Shown here one piece after another: positions 8,090-15,228 of a stretch of DNA of 64,000 nucleotides (position 1 is its first letter; every line of letters begins with the position of its first letter). Location: contig NZ_JAGOGJ010000002.1 in the NCBI RefSeq assembly GCF_017996735.1, positions 62,001 through 126,000 of the forward strand. The letters run 5' to 3'. Source of the DNA: Niveispirillum sp. Its GTDB lineage: Bacteria > Pseudomonadota > Alphaproteobacteria > Azospirillales > Azospirillaceae. Under the pieces are notes generated by a model. It saw nothing but the letters and a program-made list of their open reading frames with translations. It did not search any database and was not told where the DNA came from. The position numbers and the translations under genes are program-made.

Positions 8090-9032
8090 TGACGATCTCC
8101 TTCGCCAGGGTGCGGTAAACCCCGATCGGGTGGTTCTTGGGCAGCATCTTCAACGGCACGGCCCCGGCATAGGTGGCCTGGTCGATCTCCGTCGATCGCG
8201 GTACGGGCTGGAAGATGCGCGACTTGTCACCCAGGCTTTCCTGCAGGTCGGACAAGACCTGCTGTTCCACAGCGAAGTTACGGTTGAACATGGTGGGCAG
8301 AACGCCCAGCACTTTCAGGCTGGGATTCTGCCGGCGCTGGATTTTCGACACTGTGTCAAAAATCAAGGGGATGCCGCGAACATCGTAGCGGCTGGCCTTG
8401 GTGGGGATCAGCAGATAGTCAGCGGCAATCAGGGCGGTGACGGTGATCAGTGCCAGTTCGGGCGGGCAGTCGATGACGATGAAATCGTAATCCCGCAGCA
8501 CCTCCGACAACCGCTCCCGCAGCACATAGCGCCCGTCATCGGGGTCCAGCAGGATCTTGATCTGCGCCTCGGCCAGCGCGATGGTGCAGGGTAGCAGATC
8601 GTAACCTTCGCACTTCACGATGGCGTCGTGGATGTCGGTCTGCCCGAACAGCACATCCTCCAGCCCGCCCTTGCGGTCCTGTACCTCCAGCGGGTCGATC
8701 CCGGACCCTTCGGTCGCGGTCGCCTGTTGGTCGGCATCGACGATCAGCACCTTCTTGCCCAGTTCACCCAATGCGTAGCCCAGGTTCAGGGTTGTTGTGG
8801 TCTTGCCCACCCCGCCCTTCTGGTTGGCGACGGCGATGATGGTGGCCGTGCGCTGGCTGGCCGCGGCCAGGAACTCCGCCACGCGCACGGGCAGGCGTTC
8901 CGCACCGGATTCCCAGCGACTGATGGTGGCGTTGTCATATTTCCGGCCCAGCTTGGCATTCACCCAGGTGGCAAAGGCGGCCTGGCTCTCGCCACGGCTT
9001 TCACGGAAATTGCGCAGTTCATCGGGCGTCAT
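8082..9032 (-). CDS. parA: ParA partition ATPase with N-terminal helix-turn-helix
   Basis: Deviant-Walker partition ATPase, 316 aa. Residues 1-60 form an XRE-like DNA-binding domain (SRGESQAAFATWVNAKLG, ATISRWESGAERLP), the hallmark of type Ia ParA proteins that also repress their own operon. The ATPase core follows: Walker A NQKGGVGKTTTT (about 68-79), the A' segment VLIVDADQQ, Walker B FIVIDCPPEL, and LIPTKASRYDVRGIP. It is first in the parAB operon. A dyad TTTGAGA-N4-TCTCAAA lies 33 bp upstream and is a candidate autoregulatory operator. Confidence 0.94.
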   Translation of the reverse strand: MTPDELRNFRESRGESQAAFATWVNAKLGRKYDNATISRWESGAERLPVRVAEFLAAASQRTATIIAVANQKGGVGKTTTTLNLGYALGELGKKVLIVDADQQATATEGSGIDPLEVQDRKGGLEDVLFGQTDIHDAIVKCEGYDLLPCTIALAEAQIKILLDPDDGRYVLRERLSEVLRDYDFIVIDCPPELALITVTALIAADYLLIPTKASRYDVRGIPLIFDTVSKIQRRQNPSLKVLGVLPTMFNRNFAVEQQVLSDLQESLGDKSRIFQPVPRSTEIDQATYAGAVPLKMLPKNHPIGVYRTLAKEIVNG

Positions 9033-9064
9033 GGCACCGGTCCGTGGGAGGGGGTATTTGAGGT

Positions 9065-9082
9065 TTTGAGAATTGTCTCAAA
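9065..9082. promoter_or_regulatory. Dyad TTTGAGA-ATTG-TCTCAAA upstream of parA
   Basis: A 7-bp perfect inverted repeat with a 4-bp spacer, centred about 40 bp upstream of the parA start. It is suited to dimer binding by the ParA helix-turn-helix for autorepression. Role inferred from position only. Confidence 0.45.
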
Positions 9083-9196
9083 TCTCAGCCGGCGTCAATG
9101 ACGAAGGCGTACAGGCCCGTGAATTCCGTCACTGAGACGCATCGCACGGGATGTGTCCGAGCCTCTCACGGGCGCGCATGAAGCGCACAGGCATGC

Positions 9197-9212
9197 TGTG
9201 TGACATCACACA
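9197..9212. other. parS-like site 2 (upstream of parA)
   Basis: TGTGTGACATCACACA, flanked by C and G, has the same TGTGTGA/TCACACA arms as site 1 with a central CA instead of CG. It lies in the parA-rocD intergenic region. Confidence 0.7.
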
Positions 9213-9221
9213 GTGATCTTA

Positions 9222-9243
9222 TTGTGCCGGATTGCACGCCAAC
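9222..9243 (+). repeat. Outlying iteron copy between parS sites
   Basis: TTGTGCCGGATTGCACGCCA matches the oriV iteron consensus. It lies between parS-like sites 2 and 3, about 3.6 kb from the main array, so initiator and ParB sites are interleaved here. Confidence 0.65.
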
Positions 9244-9251
9244 CAACGCGC

Positions 9252-9267
9252 TGTGTGACGTCACACA
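9252..9267. other. parS-like site 3 (upstream of parA)
   Basis: TGTGTGACGTCACACA, identical to site 1 and extended to an 18-bp palindrome by flanking C and G (9251-9268). It is the outermost partition element before rocD. The 357-bp parA-rocD gap otherwise shows no gene. Confidence 0.75.
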
Positions 9268-9389
9268 GGTTCGGCTGCCCCACCCCCATTGGCCGCCCCA
9301 TTCCTGTCGTTTGCCGGTCGAACTTCAACCGTTTCGGCTGCTCCCGCCTGCCATGCTGAAGGTGGAACGCGGAAAACGGGGAGACGACC

Positions 9390-10616
9390 ATGGATATGCG
9401 GACCAGCATCAACGCCGATGCCATCGCAGTCGAAAAGCGCTGGTGTGCGCAGAACTACAAGCCGCTGCCGGTGGTGATCACCCGGGCCGAGGGTGCCTGG
9501 ATGTGGGATGGCGATGGCAGACGCTATCTGGACATGATGGCCGCCTATTCCGCCGTGAATACCGGCCATGGGCATCCGCGCATTCTGGCGGCCCTGACGG
9601 AACAGGCGTCGAAGGTCGCCGTCATTTCCCGCGCCTTCCATTCGGACAAGCTGGGCCCGTTCCTGGAGCGTCTGTGCCGACTGACCGGGTTGGATGGTGC
9701 CTGCCCCATGAATACCGGGGCGGAAGCGGTGGAGACCGCGATCAAGGCGGCCCGCCGCTGGGCCTACCGCGTCAAGGGCGTGACCCCCGACAAGGCGGAG
9801 ATCCTGGTGGCCGATGGCAATTTCCATGGCCGCACCACCACCATTGTCGGCTTCTCTTCCGAACCGGCCTATCGCGACGGCTTCGGTCCCTTCGCGCCCG
9901 GCTTCCGCATCGTGTCCTTCGGCGATGCCGATGCGATGGAAGCGGCCATTACCCCGGACACCGCCGCCATCCTGGTGGAACCGATCCAGGGAGAGGCCGG
10001 CATCATCGTGCCACCCGACGGTTATTTGCGACGGCTGCGCAGCATCTGCGACCGTCACAATGTGCTGCTGATCCTGGATGAGATCCAGTCGGGCCTGGGC
10101 CGCACGGGCCATTGGTTCGCACACCAGCATGAGGGTATCCGCCCCGACGGGCTGTGCCTGGGCAAGGCGCTGGGGGGCGGTGTCATGCCGGTATCGGCCT
10201 TTGTGGCGCGGCGTGACGTCATCGACATGTTCGGTCCCGGCAGCCATGGCTCCACCTTCGGCGGCAGCCCCCTGGCGGCGGCGGTCGGCCTGGCGGCGCT
10301 GGATACCATTGCCGATGAGGGGCTGGTGCAGCGCTCGGCCGAGCTGGGCGCCCATATGCTGACGCGTCTGCGGGCCATCGACAGCCCCGCCATCACGGCG
10401 GTTCGTGGCCGTGGCCTGTGGGTGGGGGTGGAGATCGACCCGGCCGTGGCCAGCGCCCGGCATGTCTGCGAATTGCTGATGGAACAGGGGGTGTTGTCCA
10501 AGGAGACGCACGACACCACCATCCGCTTCGCCCCGCCGCTGGTGATCGACCGCGTGGATCTGGACTGGGCCCTGGATCGGTTCGCCGACACCCTGTCCCG
10601 TCTCACCAACCGTTGA
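9390..10616 (+). CDS. rocD: Ornithine aminotransferase
   Basis: PLP-dependent class III aminotransferase, 408 aa, the usual length. It converts L-ornithine and 2-oxoglutarate to glutamate-5-semialdehyde and glutamate. Visible motifs: NTGAEAVETAIKAARRW (about 108-124), NFHGRTTTIVGFS, EPIQGEAGIIVP, ILDEIQSGLGRTG with the PLP-binding Asp230, and LGKALGGG with Schiff-base Lys259. The start follows GGGGAGACGACC. It is 26 bp upstream of the arginase gene, so the two form an operon for arginine to glutamate catabolism, with a downstream Lrp-type gene as the likely regulator. Confidence 0.95.
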   Translation: MDMRTSINADAIAVEKRWCAQNYKPLPVVITRAEGAWMWDGDGRRYLDMMAAYSAVNTGHGHPRILAALTEQASKVAVISRAFHSDKLGPFLERLCRLTGLDGACPMNTGAEAVETAIKAARRWAYRVKGVTPDKAEILVADGNFHGRTTTIVGFSSEPAYRDGFGPFAPGFRIVSFGDADAMEAAITPDTAAILVEPIQGEAGIIVPPDGYLRRLRSICDRHNVLLILDEIQSGLGRTGHWFAHQHEGIRPDGLCLGKALGGGVMPVSAFVARRDVIDMFGPGSHGSTFGGSPLAAAVGLAALDTIADEGLVQRSAELGAHMLTRLRAIDSPAITAVRGRGLWVGVEIDPAVASARHVCELLMEQGVLSKETHDTTIRFAPPLVIDRVDLDWALDRFADTLSRLTNR

Positions 10617-10642
10617 TAAGAACAAGGCAGCAAGGAGCGCAC

Positions 10643-11557
10643 ATGAGCGGCTGGTACGGTTTCATCGGGGTGCCCACGGATGTGGGGAACAAGGCCTGTG
10701 GCGCGGCGGAGGGTCCGGCGGCCTTGCGTGCCATCGGTCTGGTGCCCCGCATGGGCATGGTGGATCGCGGCGATGTCCGTGGTCCCACCTATGACGGCGC
10801 CCGCGATGACACCGGCAGCCGGTCTGTGCGCGAAACCGCCGCCTGGTGTACCGGCGTGCGCAACGCTGTGGCGGGTGTGCTGGCCGATGGCGGCACGCCC
10901 GTGATGGTGGGGGGGGACCATGCCATGGCGCTGGGTTCCGTGGCGGCGGCGGCCGAACATGCCCGTCGTCGGGGGCGCAATTTTTTCGTGCTGTGGTTCG
11001 ATGCCCACCCCGATTTCAACACGCCGGAAACCTCGCCGTCGGGCAACACCCATGGTTACCCGGCGGCATTGGCCTGTGGCATCGGTCACCCGGCTTTGCT
11101 GCGCGTCGGGGCCTTCACGCCACTGCTGCGCCCGGACCGGTTGATCCAGTTTGGCATCCGCGATATCGACGCGGGCGAACGGGACAATCTGCGTCGGTCG
11201 GGGATCGAGTTCCACGAGATGCCGGCCGTGCGGGAACGCGGTCTGGCGGCTTTGGTCGCCCATACGATCAACCGGATCCAGGCCGCCGGTGGTGGTCATG
11301 TCCATGTCAGCTTCGATATCGACGCCCTGGACCCGTCGGTGGCGCCCGGCGTGGGCACGCCCGTGCCCGATGGCCTGCTGCTGGATGAATGTGTGGATAG
11401 CCTGCGCCTGCTGGGGGCGTCCGGTCTGGTCCAGTCGCTGGACATTGTCGAATATGCCGCGACCCGGGATCAGGGCAACCGCACAGCCCATCTGGTCGAG
11501 CATCTTCTGGCCGGCTTCATGGCGGGAACGGAAGGGAAGGCGGCCATGGTGGCCTGA
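10643..11557 (+). CDS. rocF: Arginase
   Basis: Ureohydrolase of 304 aa that cleaves L-arginine to ornithine and urea. The binuclear manganese ligands are all present: GGDHAMALGS (His93), WFDAHPDFNTP (Asp120, His122, Asp124), and SFDIDALDPSVAPG (about 221-234). SPSGNTHGYP is the substrate loop typical of true arginases. The ATG at 10643 follows AAGGAGCGC. It is co-transcribed with rocD, supplying ornithine to it. No urease genes are in the window. Confidence 0.95.
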   Translation: MSGWYGFIGVPTDVGNKACGAAEGPAALRAIGLVPRMGMVDRGDVRGPTYDGARDDTGSRSVRETAAWCTGVRNAVAGVLADGGTPVMVGGDHAMALGSVAAAAEHARRRGRNFFVLWFDAHPDFNTPETSPSGNTHGYPAALACGIGHPALLRVGAFTPLLRPDRLIQFGIRDIDAGERDNLRRSGIEFHEMPAVRERGLAALVAHTINRIQAAGGGHVHVSFDIDALDPSVAPGVGTPVPDGLLLDECVDSLRLLGASGLVQSLDIVEYAATRDQGNRTAHLVEHLLAGFMAGTEGKAAMVA

Positions 11558-11571
11558 TGCCAATCCGACAA

Positions 11572-11587
11572 GGGCGCGGACGCGCCC
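11572..11587. terminator. Hairpin GGGCGC-GGAC-GCGCCC after rocF
   Basis: A perfect 6-bp GC stem with a GGAC loop, 15 bp after the arginase stop. It lacks a clear T-run. A nearly identical hairpin (GGAT loop) with similar flanks occurs at 40573-40588, so this may be a small repeat rather than a dedicated terminator. Confidence 0.45.
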
Positions 11588-11725
11588 GCCCGGCCAATAA
11601 GGAAACAGGAGTTCCGCCTGGAACTGTCACGGTCATGGCGGATTGGTGTAAGATGCGGCTAACCCCCTCCACCCCGACGCCGGTTTCCTGTTACGCTGGC
11701 GACCCCGCCACCAGCCGGACCCATC

Positions 11726-12214
11726 ATGCGTCGCCGTCTTGATCAAATCGATCTGCGTATCCTGGCCGAACTCCAGGCCGATGGCCGGATCACCAATCAG
11801 GCCCTTTCGGAGCGTGTGGGCCTTTCGGCACGGCCCTGCCTGGAACGGGTGCGCCGTCTGGAACGCGAAGGCTTGATCACCGGCTATCGGGCCGTACTGG
11901 ATATCCGCAAGCTGCAAAGCTGCATCACGGTGCTGGCCCAGATCGCCATGGAACATCATGGGCGGCACGGACGGCAATTGTTCGAACGCCGTCTGGCCAA
12001 CACGCCGGAAGTGGTGGAATGTTTCGAGGTCAGTGGCGAGTTCGATTACATCGCCAAGCTGATCTGTCCCGATGTCGATGCCTATCAGGAACTGACCCAG
12101 GGATGGATCGACGATACCGAACTGGGCATCAGCCGCCTCACCTCCAACATCGTCCTGCGCCCCGTCCGTGATCAGGCCCCGACACCACTCTTCGGGGCAG
12201 ATCAGGATGGGTGA
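11726..12214 (+). CDS. Lrp/AsnC family transcriptional regulator
   Basis: 162-aa regulator. The N-terminal AsnC-type winged helix reads DQIDLRILAELQADGRITNQ then LSERVGLSARPCLERVRRLE (about 6-46), and the RAM ligand-binding domain follows (about 65-150, VVECFEVSGEFDYIAKLICPD). It lies 169 bp downstream of rocF in the same direction, so it probably senses an amino acid such as arginine or ornithine and controls rocDF. No strong Shine-Dalgarno precedes the ATG at 11726. A longer start was not favoured because the helix-turn-helix begins at the usual distance from this Met. Confidence 0.88.
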   Translation: MRRRLDQIDLRILAELQADGRITNQALSERVGLSARPCLERVRRLEREGLITGYRAVLDIRKLQSCITVLAQIAMEHHGRHGRQLFERRLANTPEVVECFEVSGEFDYIAKLICPDVDAYQELTQGWIDDTELGISRLTSNIVLRPVRDQAPTPLFGADQDG

Positions 12215-12312
12215 AGGATGATGCCAGGGGCCATGGCAATCCCCCTCGTAGGCCGGCAACAAGTGCATAGGGGAGCAAGCATTACGGGCAGTCATTAACA
12301 ATGGCTCTGGGT

Positions 12313-12340
12313 GTTATTATTGATAATCACAATCAATAAC
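12313..12340. promoter_or_regulatory. AT-rich dyad upstream of TorF-type porin gene
   Basis: TTATTGAT-N7-ATCAATAA is an 8-bp perfect inverted repeat in a GC-rich background, about 120 bp upstream of the porin start. The spacing does not fit an FNR/CRP box (N4). A Fur-type or other dimeric operator is possible. The rest of the 250-bp gap shows nothing else. Confidence 0.4.
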
Positions 12341-12464
12341 GAACTGCCTGCCGATATATCCCAATGAACGGCATGAAATTCTTGGAACACCGCTTATCTT
12401 TTATGCGGGTCATCCGTGCCCAAAGCTATGTTATCAGGTGCTCAGAAAGAAAAAGGTTGGCAGG

Positions 12465-13148
12465 ATGGTTGCACGTTTTGCAGCGTTGGCGCTGGTGGCG
12501 GGCCTGTGTGCGGCTCCGGCCTGGGCCGATATCGAAGGCTCGGTAAGCCTCATCAGCGACTATATCGACAAGGGCATCTCCCAATCCGACGGCAAGGCCG
12601 CCTTTCAGGGCGGGCTGACCTGGACCCAGGAAAGCGGCCTGTTCCTGGGTGTCGATGCGTCCACTGTCGATTTCAACGATAGCACCGACGCAGAGGTGAA
12701 TCTGGTCGGCGGCTATCAATGGGAATGGGACAAATGGGCCCTGGTGGCGGGTGTCAGCCGCACCCATTATGCCGGCGCGCCCAAGGGCTCCGGCATGGAC
12801 CTGTGGGAATTCGCCCTGGCGGCGGCGCTGGACCTGGAAACCCATCAGTGGGAAGCCGAATTTGTCTATAGCCCCGATGATGGCGGGGCCGGCGACGCAC
12901 TGTATCAGCGGTTGGGCGTCACCATCCCGTTTGCGGAGCGTTTTGCCATCGCCCCCCATATCGGTCACCAATGGTATGACCGCCGGGATGTGGGCGGCCC
13001 GGCCTTCTGGGAATGGGGGCTGGAACTGTCCTACGCCCTGGCCCCGGCCACTGTCGGCATCGCCTATACCGATACCAGCCTGAAGAACGAATCCGGCTGC
13101 AAATGCGGCGGGCGCGTCGCGGCCTTTGTGTCGGTCAGCTTTCCGTAA
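12465..13148 (+). CDS. TorF family putative porin (Gcw_chp)
   Basis: Outer-membrane beta-barrel protein of 227 aa. MVARFAALALVAGLCAAPAWA is a signal peptide ending in AWA. The mature N-terminus DIEGSVSLISDYIDKGISQSDGK matches the start of Gcw_chp/TorF proteins (usually SDYxxRGxSQ), followed by alternating amphipathic strands with aromatic girdles and a terminal strand ending VSVSFP. An in-frame GTG at 12438 would add a basic n-region; ATG 12465 is preferred because AAAAAGG precedes it. Near the C-terminus a SGCKCGG segment adds two cysteines. Transported substrate unknown. Confidence 0.75.
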   Translation: MVARFAALALVAGLCAAPAWADIEGSVSLISDYIDKGISQSDGKAAFQGGLTWTQESGLFLGVDASTVDFNDSTDAEVNLVGGYQWEWDKWALVAGVSRTHYAGAPKGSGMDLWEFALAAALDLETHQWEAEFVYSPDDGGAGDALYQRLGVTIPFAERFAIAPHIGHQWYDRRDVGGPAFWEWGLELSYALAPATVGIAYTDTSLKNESGCKCGGRVAAFVSVSFP

Positions 13149-13219
13149 GGGAAGGGGAGGTGGGTATGCGGCACCCACCCTCATTGGCCCCGCGAAATCC
13201 ATGAGGGCCTGCCGCCCCC

Positions 13220-14617
13220 TTATCGCCGCAGCCTGATTTCCGTATCGTCCAGGCCCGTCAGGACTAGGGTGCCGTCTTCCTCGACACTGTGCGTCTGTAC
13301 GCTGCGCAGGGCCGACAGGAAGGCCTGTTCGCGCAGCATTACCTCACGCGGGCAGGCCATCAGGGTGCTGGCCCCGCTGCGCCCCGCGATGGTCAGGCCG
13401 TTGGCATCGGCGCGGTAGCGGGCCATGAAGCGGTTGCAGCCGGCGCTGCCGCTGATCTCCCCCTGGCTGGTGAAGCGCATGGACAGGCCGGCATCGGCCA
13501 CGGGATCACCATTCAGCATGGTGACCGTCCATTGATCCACCTGTGCCAGGAAAGCCGCCGCCGACCCGCCGCAGCCGGTCAATTCCTGGCTGCCCACCTC
13601 CACTGTCACCCGGTCGGGAAAGGGCACGCCGGTGCGTTTATCCAAGCACAGGCCGGGGTTGATGGTCACCCTCAACTCCCCCGTCCCCAGCCGGGCGACA
13701 TAGCGATGGCCATCGGCCAGCAATTGGCGCTCGGGCACGGGGACCTGCGCGATCTGGGACGTTCCTGTAACAGATCTCACGAGGTCCAGACGCTCCGGAC
13801 CGATGCGCAGGGTCCAGTCGGGGGCGCGTCCGCGCGCCTCATACTGGCTGGCCGGCGGGGGATCGTCGGGGAATTCCGACTGGGCACAGGAAGCCTCGGC
13901 CTCGCCCGTGATGGTCAGGCGGGCATTGCGCCCCTTGTTCCAGAATTCGATATCCCGCCCGTCTGCCATCGCCCCGCCATAGCGGGCGCCGCTGGCGGAC
14001 AGGCGCTGGTCCAGCCGGTGCGTGACCCCGTCCAGGGTCAGGTCCAGGCTGTCTTCCCCCGCCAGCACCGTCACCTGTCGCTCCCCGCACAGAAACGGGA
14101 TGCCGGGCGGGCGGGGGGAGGGGAGTTCGGTTGCCGCCGCCGGGGTCGCCGCGCGTGTCAGCCACAGCATGCCCAGATCGTGCAGGGGCTGGTCGGGATC
14201 AATGACATGCGCGCTCTGGATGGACCAGAGCGGCTGGCCCGCCTTGTCCTGGATAAGCGCGCGCAGGGCATAGCGTTCCCCTGCCTTCAGCTTGGCCTTG
14301 GCGGCGGTCAGGCGGAAATTCAGGGGCACCTGCTGTCCGGCCAGATCGATGCTCTGCCGGGCCAGCGCCGGGCCGGCCGGGTCGCCGCCGCCCGCCTGTT
14401 CGGCCAGGGTAACCAGCAGGGTGGCGCCCGGCGGCAGGGCCATGCGCTCGCGATAGCTCAATTCACCGATGATGGTGACAAGGGCGCGGGCGGTCGAGCC
14501 ATTGGCGGCTCCATTGCTGCCCTGCGGCTGCGGGGCGATGGCCAGACCCGGTCCGGCCGCCGCCAGCAGCGCCAGCCCCGCCGTCAGACATGTCGCCACC
14601 CAACCCGTTCTGCGCAT
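13220..14617 (-). CDS. YbaY-MliC-META multidomain envelope protein
   Basis: 465-aa exported protein. After the signal peptide (MRRTGWVATCLTAGLALLAAAGPGLA) come: a YbaY/YscW-type lipoprotein domain (ALVTIIGELSYRERMALPPG, about 43-145); an MliC-like C-type lysozyme inhibitor domain (IPFLCGERQVTVLAGEDS to TITGEAEASCAQ, about 175-255) with paired cysteines; a COG3650-like segment (about 260-360); and a C-terminal META/HslJ domain (QWTVTMLNGDPV, GEISGSAGCNRFMARYRAD, TLMACP). There is no lipobox cysteine near the cleavage site. The start at 14617 follows AAGGAACGCG. Likely role: envelope stress or lysozyme resistance. Fusion of all these domains in one chain is unusual. Confidence 0.72.
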   Translation of the reverse strand: MRRTGWVATCLTAGLALLAAAGPGLAIAPQPQGSNGAANGSTARALVTIIGELSYRERMALPPGATLLVTLAEQAGGGDPAGPALARQSIDLAGQQVPLNFRLTAAKAKLKAGERYALRALIQDKAGQPLWSIQSAHVIDPDQPLHDLGMLWLTRAATPAAATELPSPRPPGIPFLCGERQVTVLAGEDSLDLTLDGVTHRLDQRLSASGARYGGAMADGRDIEFWNKGRNARLTITGEAEASCAQSEFPDDPPPASQYEARGRAPDWTLRIGPERLDLVRSVTGTSQIAQVPVPERQLLADGHRYVARLGTGELRVTINPGLCLDKRTGVPFPDRVTVEVGSQELTGCGGSAAAFLAQVDQWTVTMLNGDPVADAGLSMRFTSQGEISGSAGCNRFMARYRADANGLTIAGRSGASTLMACPREVMLREQAFLSALRSVQTHSVEEDGTLVLTGLDDTEIRLRR

Positions 14618-14782
14618 CGCGTTCCTTGTTCCCAGGGGTCCTGTCCGGGCGCCGATGATGCCGCCCCCGCGTCGGCGGTGCCAGTTTGAAATGCAGCGGC
14701 AGCGCATTTTTCGGGCGGGGCAGGGGGCCGGAACGGGCGGTTCAGTGCGCGCGATCACCCACCCGTCAAGCTTTTGCATCTG

Positions 14783-14825
14783 AATACGTATGCGTCGCAA
14801 CGCAGCAATCCACTGCATACGTATT
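14783..14825. promoter_or_regulatory. Paired ATACGTAT operators upstream of TonB receptor
   Basis: Two 11-bp inverted copies, AATACGTATGC (14783-14793) and GCATACGTATT (14815-14825), each centred on the perfect palindrome ATACGTAT. Their centres are 33 bp apart, about three helical turns. The form is typical of LacI-family operators binding two dimers or a tetramer. They lie in the 611-bp divergent gap between the META-domain gene and the TonB receptor, which otherwise shows no gene. Confidence 0.6.
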
Positions 14826-15228
14826 TTCGCGCTCTCTGTTTTCGGGGTTTGTAACTAAATTCGGAATGCAACATGCCGGAACAACGGGCCCTGAAATGGG
14901 GTCGGTTGCAAACGCCGCCGGTGGGTACATTGGTTCTGCACAGGAATCGTGCACTCATTTATTTGCCGCCCAAATAATCAAGGGCGACAAGGGCCGGCCA
15001 ATAAAGATCAGGGCTGTTGCGGGTGAGGGTAGTCGTCGCGTCCGCTTGTTATGGTTGTTGCGCGTTCGGATGAAGCGAAAAGCAGGCTCGTGGCCGTAAC
15101 CGGCGGCGGGCAATGGGAAATGCTGGGCTGATCCGGACGGAATTCGCTCGCGGTTTGAAACTGCGCCCCGAACGGGGTCAACAAAAAACAATGGCGTCGG
15201 TGACGCTAGTCGATGGGGAGTGAGAGGA

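Noticed and set aside
12313..12340. FNR/CRP box before the porin
   Set aside because: The TTGAT/ATCAA halves are 7 bp apart instead of 4.
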